This document shows, one piece after another, positions 18,749-27,412 of a stretch of DNA of 64,000 nucleotides. A model generated the notes under the pieces. It was not told the origin of the DNA, searched no databases, and was given only the letters and a program-made list of their open reading frames with translations. The DNA is from Methylobacterium oryzae. GTDB lineage: Bacteria > Pseudomonadota > Alphaproteobacteria > Rhizobiales > Beijerinckiaceae. Position 1 is the first letter of the stretch. Each line of letters opens with the position of its first letter. The stretch is taken from the NCBI RefSeq assembly GCF_021398735.1, contig NZ_CP090349.1:2799001-2863000 (forward strand). Direction: 5' to 3'. The translations under genes and the position numbers were made by a program.

Positions 18749-19609
18749 TCAGCGGAGAAGGTTCGGGGGCACCGGCGGGCTCGCGTTGAGCAGCGTGATC
18801 GTCACCCGCCGGTTCGGCGCGAGGTAGGGATTGTCCGGGAAAACCGGCTCCGTGTCGCCGCGTCCCGACACGGAGGAGAAGTTGTCGTTGGGAACCCCGG
18901 CACCCGACAGGACCTCGCGCACGGCGAGGGCACGCCCGGCGGAGAGGTTCCAGGGCTCGCCGGCCCGCGTCGAGCCCGGGCGCGCGACGGCCGTGTAGCC
19001 GGTGATCGACAGGCGGTTGGGCAGCCGCCGGATGGCGGGCGCGAGGGCCTCCAGCACGCGACGGGTGCGGTCGTAGGGCTCGACGGACCCCTCGCGGAAC
19101 ATGGCGCGGCCGTCCTGGTCCACGAGGGAGACGTTCACGCCCTCCTTGGTCTGCTCGATCACGATGTTCTTCGACAGTTCGGCGATGTCGGGCATCGTCT
19201 GGAGCGCCTGCCGGAGGCTGGCTATGGCGCTGAAATTGGCCTCCACGTTGGCGACCGGGCGGCTGGCATCGACGTCGCTGACGCGCCCCGGGCTGGTCGG
19301 GCGCGTGATCTCCTCCCGCTCGGCGGAGCCCCGCTCCGCGTCGCGGGGCGTGGACGGCTTGTTGCCGGACGTGTCGAGGGCGGTCCCGTACAGGATTCCG
19401 CCGGCGCCGCTGGTCGCAGGGCTCAGAGCCGCCGGCGAGAAGTACTCCGCCAGGCCGATCTTCTGCTCCTGCGTCGTCATGCTGATCAGCCACATCAGCA
19501 GGAAGAACGCCATCATGGCGGTCACGAAGTCCGCGTAGGCGATCTTCCAGGCCCCGCCGTGGTGGGCGTGGGCGGCCTTCTTGACCTTCTTGATGATGAT
19601 CGTCGCCAT
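18749..19609 (-). CDS. motB: Flagellar motor stator protein MotB
   Basis: Stator subunit that anchors the proton channel to peptidoglycan. The N-terminus is basic, and one transmembrane helix (AYADFVTAMMAFFLLMWLIS) carries the channel-critical Asp. After a plug/linker, the C-terminal OmpA-like domain (about 150-280) has the peptidoglycan-binding pattern NLSAGRALAVREVL ... GRGDTEPVFPDNPYLAPNRRV. Length is 286 residues, full. It lies 22 bases downstream of motA. Confidence 0.94.
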   Translation of the reverse strand: MATIIIKKVKKAAHAHHGGAWKIAYADFVTAMMAFFLLMWLISMTTQEQKIGLAEYFSPAALSPATSGAGGILYGTALDTSGNKPSTPRDAERGSAEREEITRPTSPGRVSDVDASRPVANVEANFSAIASLRQALQTMPDIAELSKNIVIEQTKEGVNVSLVDQDGRAMFREGSVEPYDRTRRVLEALAPAIRRLPNRLSITGYTAVARPGSTRAGEPWNLSAGRALAVREVLSGAGVPNDNFSSVSGRGDTEPVFPDNPYLAPNRRVTITLLNASPPVPPNLLR

Positions 19610-19631
19610 GGACTCCCTCCCGGATGTCGGA

Positions 19632-20495
19632 TCAGCTCTGGGCGGGCAGAGCGGCGGTCGCCGCTTCCACTTCGTTGAAGGTCGGGCGGACGTCGCTCAT
19701 CAGGGACTTGCGGGCGAACTCGACCGCCATCACCGGCGGCTGGCCGGCGATGTGGGCGAGCAGCCCCGCCTTGAGCGAGAGATAGTACTTGGACTCGGCC
19801 TCGAAGAGGCTCTTGAGCGACTGCGCCATGGGCCCGAAGAAGCCGTAGGCCACGAAGACGCCGAAGAAGGTGCCGACGAGCGCGCCGCCGATCAGGTGTC
19901 CCAGCACCTCCGGCGGCTCCTTGATCGCCCCCATCGTCTTGATCACGCCGAGCACGGCGGCGACGATGCCGAGCGCCGGCGTCCCGTCGGCGAGCGACTG
20001 CATGGCCGAGACGACGCGCTCCTGCTCCTGATGGTGCGTCTCCAGCTCCTCATCCATGAGCGCGTCGATCTCGTGGACGTTGTTGGCGCCCAGCGTCACC
20101 ATGCGCATGTAGTCGCAGACGAACTCGACCGCGTGGTGGTTCGCCGCGAAGGTCGGGAAGGCGTTGAACAGCGTCGACTCGCCCGGATCCTCGATGTGCG
20201 GCTCGAGCGCCATCGCACCCTTCTGCTTCGCGAGCTTGAACAACGAATACTGCATTCCCAGCAGTTCGACATAGGATTGCTGGTTGTACTTGGGGCCCTT
20301 GATCAGCGTGCCCAGCATGGCGGGCACGGCCTTGAGCACCGGCCCGGTGTTGCCGATGACGAAGGCGCCGATCGCCGCACCCAGGATGATGACGAACTCG
20401 AACGGCTGCCACAGGACCAGCAGATGGCCGCCCATCGCCGCGTAGCTGCCGAAGACGCAGGCGAAGACGATCACTGTGCCGACGATCAGCCGCAT
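19632..20495 (-). CDS. motA: Flagellar motor stator protein MotA
   Basis: Four-helix stator protein, 287 residues, which forms the ion channel with MotB and drives the flagellar rotor. It starts MRLIVGTVIVFACVFGSYAA. The cytoplasmic loop contains the rotor-interacting charged region (CDYMRMVTLGANNVHEIDAL), followed by DGTPALGIVAAVLGVIKTMG and helix 4 GGALVGTFFGVFVAYG. The ATG at 20495 has an AAGGA upstream; a longer frame exists but adds residues not typical of MotA. A CtrA-like box lies about 75 bases upstream. Confidence 0.95.
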   Translation of the reverse strand: MRLIVGTVIVFACVFGSYAAMGGHLLVLWQPFEFVIILGAAIGAFVIGNTGPVLKAVPAMLGTLIKGPKYNQQSYVELLGMQYSLFKLAKQKGAMALEPHIEDPGESTLFNAFPTFAANHHAVEFVCDYMRMVTLGANNVHEIDALMDEELETHHQEQERVVSAMQSLADGTPALGIVAAVLGVIKTMGAIKEPPEVLGHLIGGALVGTFFGVFVAYGFFGPMAQSLKSLFEAESKYYLSLKAGLLAHIAGQPPVMAVEFARKSLMSDVRPTFNEVEAATAALPAQS

Positions 20496-20557
20496 GATGT
20501 GCCATCCTTGCGCGGCGGCAGGTACAGCCCGCGCGACGCTACCAATGACCTGGGAAA

Positions 20558-20713
20558 TCACTGATCTTGGTTAACGGCGCGTTTAGAGCCGCGGCGGGCG
20601 CGCCGGTCGACGGTCCGGGCCCCGCGGTGGACCGTGCCGTCTCTTTTGACGACGGTCCGGGCGTGATACCCCGTCGTCCCGTGCTTCCCGGCGGACTCGA
20701 CGATGCGCCCCAT
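20558..20713 (-). CDS. Possible small basic protein (51 aa), doubtful
   Basis: Short frame in the motA-dusA gap starting MGRIVESAGKHGTTGYHART, rich in Arg/Lys and ending GSKRAVNQDQ. Composition looks protein-like, but there is no good Shine-Dalgarno and it would overlap the CtrA-like box in front of motA. Listed because the 330-base gap holds nothing else coding. Confidence 0.2.
   Translation of the reverse strand: MGRIVESAGKHGTTGYHARTVVKRDGTVHRGARTVDRRARRGSKRAVNQDQ
20571..20585 (-). promoter_or_regulatory. CtrA-like box upstream of motA
   Basis: TTAA-N7-TTTA, seven of eight matches to the CtrA consensus TTAA-N7-TTAA, about 75 bases upstream of the motA start. CtrA controls motility genes in many alphaproteobacteria, and TTAA is rare in DNA this GC-rich. 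Inference only. Confidence 0.45.
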
Positions 20714-20825
20714 CGCGCCCCCGCGGTGGGACCGGACGGGGCCGAGCGGGCACGCCACAGCCGGATTCCGAGCAGTCCGACGCCCGATGGGGCATCGCCG
20801 AGGTACAGCACGAGAGCGACAGCAA

Positions 20826-21845
20826 GTGATTGCCGCAACGGAAGAACCCGGAACTCTCAGTGGATGGCGCTTCTCCGTCGCCCCGATGATGGACTGGACG
20901 GACCGCCACTGCCGGGCGTTCCACCGGTCCCTCTCGGCGCGCGCCCGCCTCTACACCGAGATGGTGACGACCGGCGCGGTGCTGCACGGGCCGCGGGAGC
21001 GCCTGCTCGGCTTCGCGGAGATCGAGCACCCGGTGGCGGTCCAGCTCGGCGGCTCGGACCCGGCGGACCTGGCGCGGGCCGCCCGGATCGCCGCGGATCT
21101 CGGCTACGACGAGGTCAATCTCAACGTCGGCTGCCCCTCGGACCGGGTGCAGGAGGGCCGCTTCGGCGCCTGCCTGATGCGCGAGCCGGCCCTGGTCGGC
21201 GACTGCGTCGCCGCCATGAAGGCCGCGGTCTCCGTGCCGGTGACGGTGAAGTGCCGGATCGGCGTCGACGACCAGGACCCCGAGGCGGCGCTCGACACCC
21301 TGGCCGACGCCGTGGTGGCGGCGGGCGTCGACGGGCTGATCGTCCACGCCCGCAAGGCCTGGCTTCAGGGGCTCTCGCCCAAGGAGAACCGGGACGTGCC
21401 GCCCCTCGATTACGGCCGCGCCGCGCGGCTGAAGCGGCGGCTTCCCGGCCTGCCGATCGCGGTCAACGGCGGCCTGCGCGACCTGGATTCCGCGCGGGCG
21501 CGGCTCGCCGAGGTCGACGGCGTCATGGTCGGCCGCGCCGCCTACACCGAGCCGGCGCTCCTGCTCGGGGTCGATCCCGACCTGTTCGGCGTGCCGGCGC
21601 CGGCCCCCGACGCCTTCGCGGCGGTCGCGGCGTTCGAGCCCTACATCGCCGCGTGCCTCGCCCGGGGCGAGCGCCTCCACGCGGTCACCCGGCACATGCT
21701 CGGCCTGTTCAACGGCCGGCCGGGCGCGCGGGCCTTCCGGCGCCACCTCTCGACACACGGCATGCGCCCGGAGGCCGACCTCGCGACCCTGCGGGAGGCG
21801 GTGGCGCTGGTCTCCCGCGCCGCCCCCGAGGCCCACGCCGCCTGA
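20826..21845 (+). CDS. dusA: tRNA-dihydrouridine synthase DusA
   Basis: FMN-dependent enzyme that reduces uridines in the tRNA D-loop (U20/U20a). The TIM barrel starts WRFSVAPMMDWTDRHCR. The catalytic Cys is in LNVGCPSDRVQEGRFGACLM, and phosphate/FMN contacts are in VNGGLRD and GVMVGRAAYTEP. LIVHARKAWLQGLSPKENR is the DusA signature distinguishing it from DusB/C. GTG at 20826 gives 339 residues, matching DusA; an upstream in-frame ATG at 20787 is an alternative. Confidence 0.93.
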   Translation: MIAATEEPGTLSGWRFSVAPMMDWTDRHCRAFHRSLSARARLYTEMVTTGAVLHGPRERLLGFAEIEHPVAVQLGGSDPADLARAARIAADLGYDEVNLNVGCPSDRVQEGRFGACLMREPALVGDCVAAMKAAVSVPVTVKCRIGVDDQDPEAALDTLADAVVAAGVDGLIVHARKAWLQGLSPKENRDVPPLDYGRAARLKRRLPGLPIAVNGGLRDLDSARARLAEVDGVMVGRAAYTEPALLLGVDPDLFGVPAPAPDAFAAVAAFEPYIAACLARGERLHAVTRHMLGLFNGRPGARAFRRHLSTHGMRPEADLATLREAVALVSRAAPEAHAA

Positions 21846-21866
21846 GCGTCTTGCGCGGCGGCCCGG

Positions 21867-22559
21867 TCAGGGCCGGCGCAGGATCAGGCGGTCGCCCCGG
21901 ACCTCGTAGCCGGAGAGCCGCGACAGGAAGGTCTGGCCGAGGAGGTTCGCCGAGAGCGCGCCCGGCTTGGCCACCATGGCGTTGACGCGCCGCTCGGTGA
22001 TCGTCCCGACGCTGAGCGAGTCGAGCTGGGTCGGCGCCGCGTAGGTGATGCCGTTGGCGGTGGAGACGCGGGCGGTGAACTCGGCAGGCGCGGGCGTGAG
22101 CCCCAGCGCGGCGGCGTTCTCGGCGGTGAGCACGACGCTGCTCGCCCCGGTGTCGAACAGGAAGGGCTGCACCCGGCCGTTGACCGAGGCGTCGACCCGG
22201 AAATCGCCGTCCGCCCGCCTTGTGACGGTGACGGAACCGTCGCCGCTCGAGGTCGCGCTCCCCGGCCGGAGATCGCCGAGCACCCGGGCGCCGACATCCT
22301 GGATCCGGTCGCGGTAGCTGTAGCCGATCACCAGGGCGAGGCCGATCAGCGCCCAGGCCAGGAGCGCCTGCAGGTTCGCGCCGAGCCGGGCCGTGAACTG
22401 CCGCCAGAACCCGGCCACCACCAGGAGCAGGATCGTGCCGGTCCAGGCGAGGTTCGCCAACTGGTCGGGCTCGATCACGCCGCCGACGCTGTCGCTGCCG
22501 TCGCTGAGGACCAGGGCGACGAGAACCAGGGCGAGGGCCGCGAGGCCGAGATAGATCAT
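21867..22559 (-). CDS. Membrane-anchored retropepsin-like aspartic protease
   Basis: A 230-residue protein of the TIGR02281 clan. It has three N-terminal hydrophobic segments (starting MIYLGLAALALVLVALVLS), then a single retropepsin-like domain (about 115-230). The catalytic motif is FLFDTGASSVVLTAENAAALG, with a later NLLGQTFLSRL. Like retroviral proteases it would have to dimerise to make a full active site. Start MIYLGL overlaps the DUF1289 gene by four bases, so the two are probably cotranscribed. Substrates are unknown. Confidence 0.87.
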   Translation of the reverse strand: MIYLGLAALALVLVALVLSDGSDSVGGVIEPDQLANLAWTGTILLLVVAGFWRQFTARLGANLQALLAWALIGLALVIGYSYRDRIQDVGARVLGDLRPGSATSSGDGSVTVTRRADGDFRVDASVNGRVQPFLFDTGASSVVLTAENAAALGLTPAPAEFTARVSTANGITYAAPTQLDSLSVGTITERRVNAMVAKPGALSANLLGQTFLSRLSGYEVRGDRLILRRP

Positions 22560-22768
22560 GACGGCAGCGGCGCTTCCAGGGGGGTGAGGCCGGCGGCCCG
22601 CATCCGGGCGCCGAGCCCCGCCATCACGGCGCGGCGCCGGTCCTCCGACAGCGAGCCCCAGGCGGCGATCTCGTCGCGGGTCCGGCCGCAGCCGCAGCAC
22701 AGGCCGGTCGCGGCGTCGAGGACGCAGACCTTGGTGCAGGGCGAGGAGGGTTTCGGCGCGGGCGGCAT
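22556..22768 (-). CDS. DUF1289 small cysteine protein
   Basis: A 70-residue protein with the DUF1289 core: SPCTKVCVLDAATGLCCGCG followed by RTRDEIAAW and SEDRRRAVMAGL. The four or five cysteines suggest a metal or Fe-S knuckle. ATG at 22768 (MPPAPKPSSPC) places the first Cys near residue 10, as in relatives. It is coupled to the downstream protease gene by an ATGA overlap. Function is not known for the family. Confidence 0.85.
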   Translation of the reverse strand: MPPAPKPSSPCTKVCVLDAATGLCCGCGRTRDEIAAWGSLSEDRRRAVMAGLGARMRAAGLTPLEAPLPS

Positions 22769-22820
22769 CGGTGATCCTTGGCCGGGGGATCGTGGCCGGG
22801 TCAAGACGCGGCGGCCTCCC

Positions 22821-23654
22821 TCAATCCGCCACGCCCGCCGTCGCCGCCACCAGGGCCAGCAGGGCGGCGATCTCCGCGACCTGCTGGCAGGCGCCGATGA
22901 CGTCGCCGGTCTGGCCGCCGATCCTGGCGCGCGCCAGCCGGGTCAGGCCCAGGGCCGCGAGGCCGGCGCACAGGATCATCAGCGCGACGCCGCCGAGGGG
23001 CAGGCCGAGGGGCACGGCGCCGAGCGCCAGCACCGCGCCGAGGCCGAGCGCGGTGGCGAGACTCGCCCGGCCCGGGCGGCCGACCGAGGCGGAGAGGCCG
23101 CCCGGCCGCGCCGGCGCGAGCAGCACCATCGGGGCGAGGGCGGCGACCCGCGACAGGGCGGCCGCCAGGATCAGGCCGGCCACGGCCGCGTGGCCGATCC
23201 GGTCGAGGAGCGTCGCCAGGGCGCCGATCCGCAGGGCCAGCGCCAGGACCAGGGCGGCGCCGCCGTAGGCCCCGATCCGGCTGTCGCGCATGATCTCCAG
23301 GCGGCGCTCCCGCGTGGCGCCGCCGCCGAACCCGTCGGCGACGTCCGCGAGCCCGTCCTCGTGGAGGGCGCCGGTCGCCACCACGGCGACCGCCACCGCG
23401 AGGGTCGCGGCCAGGAACGGCCCGAGCCCGACGGCCCAGCCGGCCGCCAGCACCAGGGCGGCGGGCAGCGCCAGGATCAGGCCGGCCAGCGGCAGCATCC
23501 GCGGCAGGGTGGTGAAGTCGGGGCTCCGGTGCGGGTCCGGCTCGCCGGGCAGTTGCGGCACCGGCAGGCGGGAGTAGAAGCGCAGGCACCCGGCGAGGTC
23601 GTAGAGGGCGCCGCGCCCGGGCCAGTCGGCCTCCCCGCCGGTCTGCCTGTCCAT
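22821..23654 (-). CDS. cobS: Adenosylcobinamide-GDP ribazoletransferase (cobalamin synthase)
   Basis: Membrane enzyme of the late nucleotide-loop pathway that joins AdoCbi-GDP with alpha-ribazole (phosphate) to give B12. The family signature is present: a LRFYSRLPVPQLPGEPDP start, ALHEDGLADVADGFGGGATRERRLEIMRDSRIGAYGG with metal-binding acidic residues, then several hydrophobic helices. Length is 277 residues. ATG 23654 (MDRQTGGE) is chosen over upstream in-frame codons. It is divergent from cobT with 86 bases between. Confidence 0.94.
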   Translation of the reverse strand: MDRQTGGEADWPGRGALYDLAGCLRFYSRLPVPQLPGEPDPHRSPDFTTLPRMLPLAGLILALPAALVLAAGWAVGLGPFLAATLAVAVAVVATGALHEDGLADVADGFGGGATRERRLEIMRDSRIGAYGGAALVLALALRIGALATLLDRIGHAAVAGLILAAALSRVAALAPMVLLAPARPGGLSASVGRPGRASLATALGLGAVLALGAVPLGLPLGGVALMILCAGLAALGLTRLARARIGGQTGDVIGACQQVAEIAALLALVAATAGVAD

Positions 23655-23740
23655 CGCGGCCTCTCGCATCCGCCCGCCACCGCGCGCCGCTCCCGTATAG
23701 TCTCCCCGTCCGGAGGCGCCCACAGGAAATCATCGCCGCC

Positions 23741-24781
23741 ATGACCGATTCGACGACCGCTCCCGAACCCGGCCCCTTCGACGACATCCGCAACCTGCTG
23801 AAGGCGATGCCGGGCCCCGACGCGGAGGCGAAGGAAGCCGTCGCGGCCCGGGACGCGACCCTGACGAAGCCCGCCGGTTCGCTGGGGCGCCTCGAGAGCC
23901 TCGTGACGTGGCTGGCGGCGTGGCAGGGCAAGGCGCCGCCGACCTTCGACCGGCCGCTGGTCTGCGTCTTCGCCGGCAGCCACGGGGTCACGCGCCGCGG
24001 CGTCTCGGCCTTCCCGGACGCGGTCAACCGCCAGATGCTCGACAACTTCGCCGCCGGGGGCGGGGCGATCAACCAGATCTGCGCGGCCTACGGCCTCGGC
24101 TTCAAGGTGTTCGACCTCGCCCTCGACATGCCCACCGGCGACATCGCGGAGGGGCCGGCCCTCGACGAGCGCGCCACGGTCGCCACCATGGCGTTCGGCA
24201 TGGAGGCGGTGGCCGCCGGCACCGACTGCCTCGGCATCGGCGAGATGGGCATCGGCAACACCACGGTGGCGGCCGCCCTCTACGCCGCCCTGTTCGGCGG
24301 CGATCCCGCCCACTGGGTCGGGCGCGGCACGGGCGTCGACCGGGACGGCCTGTCCCGGAAGGTCGCGGCCGTGGAGGCGGCGCTCGCGCACCATGCCGGC
24401 CACCTCGACGACCCGCTCCAGGTCCTGGCGCGCCTCGGCGGCCGGGAGATCGCCGCCATGGCGGGGGCGATCCTGGCCGCGCGGCTGCAGCGCATCCCGG
24501 TGGTGATCGACGGCTACGTGGCGACCGCCGCCGCGGCCGTGCTGCACGCCGCCGACCCAAATGCCCTCGATCACTGCCTCGCCGGCCACGTCTCGGCGGA
24601 GGGCGCCCACGCGGAGGTTCTGGAGCGGCTCGGGCTGGTGCCGCTGCTGGCGCTCGGCATGCGCCTCGGCGAGGCCTCGGGCGCCGGCATGGCGATGGGC
24701 CTGCTGAAGGGCGCGCTCGCCTGCCACACCGGCATGGCGACCTTCGCGCAGGCCGGCGTGTCGGGGAAGGGCGCGGGCTGA
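23741..24781 (+). CDS. cobT: Nicotinate-nucleotide-dimethylbenzimidazole phosphoribosyltransferase
   Basis: Makes alpha-ribazole-5'-phosphate from dimethylbenzimidazole and nicotinate mononucleotide, the partner substrate for CobS. Characteristic segments are TKPAGSLGRLESLV, VFAGSHGVTRRGVSAFPDAV, the glycine-rich GIGEMGIGNTTVAAALY and the late LALGMRLGEASGAGMA. Length is 346 residues, full. cobS and cobT share a divergent promoter region in which no cobalamin riboswitch was seen. Confidence 0.95.
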   Translation: MTDSTTAPEPGPFDDIRNLLKAMPGPDAEAKEAVAARDATLTKPAGSLGRLESLVTWLAAWQGKAPPTFDRPLVCVFAGSHGVTRRGVSAFPDAVNRQMLDNFAAGGGAINQICAAYGLGFKVFDLALDMPTGDIAEGPALDERATVATMAFGMEAVAAGTDCLGIGEMGIGNTTVAAALYAALFGGDPAHWVGRGTGVDRDGLSRKVAAVEAALAHHAGHLDDPLQVLARLGGREIAAMAGAILAARLQRIPVVIDGYVATAAAAVLHAADPNALDHCLAGHVSAEGAHAEVLERLGLVPLLALGMRLGEASGAGMAMGLLKGALACHTGMATFAQAGVSGKGAG

Positions 24782-24807
24782 AGACGCGCGGGCACCTGCG
24801 CCCTCGC

Positions 24808-24895
24808 GTCTTTGCGAGCGGAGCGAAGCAATCCAGCGGCGCCACGCCCATCAGCGGCCCGCTGCCCTGGGTTGCTTCGCTGCGCTCGCAAAGAC
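24808..24895. repeat. REP-like palindromic element, copy 1
   Basis: Arms 24808-24831 and 24872-24895 are reverse complements with one mismatch, extended by ATCCAG/CTGGG pairs, around a 28-base centre. The arms carry the shared core GCGAGCGNAGCGAAGC found also at 56101 and 62291. It lies between cobT and the solute-binding protein gene, so it may act as a terminator or mRNA stabiliser. Confidence 0.85.
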
Positions 24896-24920
24896 GAACC
24901 TTCCTCGGGAGCGCCCGGAC

Positions 24921-26513
24921 TCAGGCGGTCTTCTCGATGTTCCAGAAGAACTGCACCGGGGCCATGACCATGCCCTTGAGCTTCGCGCTGACCGCCATCG
25001 GCTGCTGCACGAGGCCTGCCGGGGCGTAGGGCACGACCGCGAAGGCCCGCTCCTCGATGCGTGCGGCGAGCGCCTTCTGCTGCGCCTCGTCGCTGGTGGC
25101 GATCCACTCGCTGCGCAGGCCCTCCAGGGTCGGGTCGTCCGGCCAGCCGAACCACGCCGCCTGACCGTTGGCGCGGATCAGTGGGTGGAGCGCCGGGTTC
25201 AGCACGTCGGCCCCCGACCAGAGGGTGTGGAACAGCGACCAGCCGCCGGCATCGACCGGCCCGCGGTTGCCGCGGCGGGCGATGAAGCTGCCCCAGTCGG
25301 TCGAGACCAGATCGACGTTCATGCCGAGCTGCTTGAGCAGGTCCTGGGTCACCAGCGACTGGTTGTAGGCGATCGGCTGGTCGGCCGGGGCCAGCAGCAC
25401 CACGCGCTCGCCCTTGTAGCCGGCCTTGGCCAGCATCGCCTTGGCCTTGGCGAGGTCCGCCTGCATGGCCGCGGCCCCGCCGGCCCCGGTCGACATCGGC
25501 GAGCCCGGCGTGAAGAAGGTCTTGGCCTCCCGGTAGTATTCGGGGCTGCCGACCACCGCCTGCATGTAGTCGTCCTGCTTCATGGCCATCATCACGGCCC
25601 GGCGGATCTCGGGATTGTTGAACGGCGGCTGCGTGTGGTTGAACCGCATCAGCAGGATCAGCCCGAGCGGCACGTTGCGGATCTCGATCCCCGGCTTGCC
25701 CTTGAGGACGGGGATCAGGTCGATCGCCGGCTGCTCGTACCAGTCGACCGCGCCCTGGATCATCGCGCCCACCGCCGCCGAGGCCTCGGTGATGGCGAGC
25801 CACTCGATCCGGTCGACCTTGGCGACCTTGCCGCCGGCCGCCCAGGAGGGCGCTTCCTCGCGGGGGCGGTAGCCGGCGTGCCGGGTGTAGATCGCGTTCT
25901 GGCCGGGGATCCATTCCCGCGCCTCGAAGCGCCACGGCCCGGAGCCCGTGGCGTCGGCGATCGGCTTGGACGCGTCCTGGAGGGCGACGCGCTCCGGCAT
26001 GATGAAGGGCACGTTCGAGGACAGCTTGCCGAGCGCCGCCGGGAGCAGGGGGAACGGCTTCTTCAGCGCGACCGTGAAGGTCCGCGCGTCCTCCTGGCCG
26101 TACCCCTCCACGAAGCCCGCCAGGGTCTGGCCGAACGCGTCCCGCTTGGACCAGCGCGCGATGGACGCGATGCAGTCCTTGGCCTCGACGGGGGAGCCGT
26201 CGTGGAACGTGAGGCCGTCGCGGAGATGGAAGGTCCAGCGCAGGCCGTCGGGCGCGGTCTGCCACTCGCTCACCATCTGCGGCTGGATGCGGAAATTCTC
26301 GTCGGTGGCGAACAGCGTGTCGTAGACGAGATAGCCGTGATTGCGGATGACGTAGCTCGTGGCGACGATCGGATCGAGGGACGGCAGGGGCGTCGACGGG
26401 ATGAATCGCAGCACGCTGCCGCCGCCGGGCTGGGCCCGGACCAGGTGCGGGAGGCCGAGGCCGGCGGCCGCGCCGGCGGTTCCGGCCAGAATCTGGCGAC
26501 GGGAGAGCGTCAT
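24921..26513 (-). CDS. ABC transporter solute-binding protein, family 5
   Basis: Periplasmic binding protein (530 residues) of the DppA/OppA-like SBP_bac_5 family. A twin-arginine-like leader (MTLSRRQILAGTAGAAAGLG ... VRAQ) precedes the SBP5 fold, with TFHLRDGLTFHDGSPVEAKD, RFNHTQPPFNNPEIRRAVMM and a late IATSDEAQQKALAARIEE. No permease or ATPase genes are adjacent, so it is an orphan binding subunit or is served by a remote transporter. It is divergent from the gntR gene across a putative operator. ATG 26513 starts at the Tat signal; the frame is open much further upstream but without signal. Confidence 0.9.
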   Translation of the reverse strand: MTLSRRQILAGTAGAAAGLGLPHLVRAQPGGGSVLRFIPSTPLPSLDPIVATSYVIRNHGYLVYDTLFATDENFRIQPQMVSEWQTAPDGLRWTFHLRDGLTFHDGSPVEAKDCIASIARWSKRDAFGQTLAGFVEGYGQEDARTFTVALKKPFPLLPAALGKLSSNVPFIMPERVALQDASKPIADATGSGPWRFEAREWIPGQNAIYTRHAGYRPREEAPSWAAGGKVAKVDRIEWLAITEASAAVGAMIQGAVDWYEQPAIDLIPVLKGKPGIEIRNVPLGLILLMRFNHTQPPFNNPEIRRAVMMAMKQDDYMQAVVGSPEYYREAKTFFTPGSPMSTGAGGAAAMQADLAKAKAMLAKAGYKGERVVLLAPADQPIAYNQSLVTQDLLKQLGMNVDLVSTDWGSFIARRGNRGPVDAGGWSLFHTLWSGADVLNPALHPLIRANGQAAWFGWPDDPTLEGLRSEWIATSDEAQQKALAARIEERAFAVVPYAPAGLVQQPMAVSAKLKGMVMAPVQFFWNIEKTA

Positions 26514-26552
26514 CGCGGGCACCCTTGTCCTGATCGAGCCCGTTGCCCGATT

Positions 26553-26565
26553 GATTTTATACAAT
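26553..26565 (-). promoter_or_regulatory. Candidate GntR operator, copy 1
   Basis: GATTTTATACAAT in the divergent gap between the binding-protein gene and gntR. Its exact reverse complement recurs at 27300-27312 in front of the DapA-like gene. The TTNTATANAA core resembles the semi-palindromic sites of FCD-type GntR regulators. It is AT-rich in GC-rich DNA, which strengthens the case. Confidence 0.65.
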
Positions 26566-26630
26566 TTCAACACCGGAGCTCCGCCGTCAAGGGTCCTGCG
26601 GGGCATCCGGGATCGACCGGGAGCGAGACG

Positions 26631-27308
26631 ATGAAGAACCGGACCATCGCGAGCTCGATCGGGACCGAGATCCGGCGGCGCATCCTCGACGGCCGCTATC
26701 CGGCCGGCTCGCAGCTCCGCCAGGATGGCCTCGCGGCGGAGTTCGGCGCCAGCCGGATCCCGGTGCGGGAGGCCCTGTTTCAGCTGGAGGCCGAGGGCCT
26801 CGTGCGGATCCTGCCGCATCGCGGGGCCATGGTGGCGCCACTCTCGGCTGCCGACGCCGCCGAGGCCCTCGAGCTCCGGGGCGCCCTCGAGCCGCGCCTC
26901 CTGGCCCTCTCGGCGCCCCGCCTGACCGCCGACGACTACGCCCGGGCCGACACCCTCTTGGAGGAGTACGCCGCGGCCCTGCGGGCGGGCGCGACGGCGC
27001 GCTGGGGCGCCCTCAACACGGAGCTGCACCTCCTCCTCTACGGCCGGGCGGATCGTCCCCGCGCCCTCGGACTGGTCGGCTCCCTGCTGGCCGAGTGCGA
27101 CCGCTACACCCGCCTCCAGCTCTCCACCGACAGCGCCGAGCTGGAGCGGGCCGACCGCGAGCACCGCGAGATCGTCCGGCTCTGCCGGAACGGCCACGTC
27201 TCGGCCGCCTGCGCCCTCCTGACCGACCATATCGACCACGTCGCCGCCGCGCTGATGGCCTTCCTCGGCGCCGCGCCGGTCCCGGCCCGCGCGACAGAGA
27301 TTGTATAA
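26631..27308 (+). CDS. GntR family transcriptional regulator, FadR/FCD subfamily
   Basis: A 225-residue regulator. The N-terminal winged helix (about 7-70) has ILDGRYPAGSQLRQDGLAAE then FGASRIPVREALFQLEAEGL. The C-terminal all-helical FCD ligand domain (about 85-215) has ELRGALEPRLLAL and REHREIVRLCRNG, with metal-ligand-type histidines (NTELHLLLY, REHREI, LLTDHIDHV). ATG 26631 has a GGGAG nine bases upstream. The stop codon TAA lies inside operator copy 2. It probably senses the substrate of the neighbouring binding protein and lyase. Confidence 0.92.
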   Translation: MKNRTIASSIGTEIRRRILDGRYPAGSQLRQDGLAAEFGASRIPVREALFQLEAEGLVRILPHRGAMVAPLSAADAAEALELRGALEPRLLALSAPRLTADDYARADTLLEEYAAALRAGATARWGALNTELHLLLYGRADRPRALGLVGSLLAECDRYTRLQLSTDSAELERADREHREIVRLCRNGHVSAACALLTDHIDHVAAALMAFLGAAPVPARATEIV

Positions 27309-27312
27309 AATC
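27300..27312 (+). promoter_or_regulatory. Candidate GntR operator, copy 2
   Basis: ATTGTATAAAATC, the exact reverse complement of the site at 26553-26565. It overlaps the last codons of gntR and lies about 100 bases ahead of the DapA-like gene, which may therefore have its own regulated promoter. Confidence 0.65.
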
Positions 27313-27412
27313 CTTGCCAGACTCGCGCGGCGCTGCCATGGAGAGGCGTGCCGCCCCGCGAGGCCCGCGGGGCCGGCCGGGACGATCCCACCTCCCAGCA
27401 GGCGAGCCGGCG

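Noticed and set aside
23655..23740. Cobalamin riboswitch between cobS and cobT
   Set aside because: The 86-base gap is too short and has no B12-box-like sequence.
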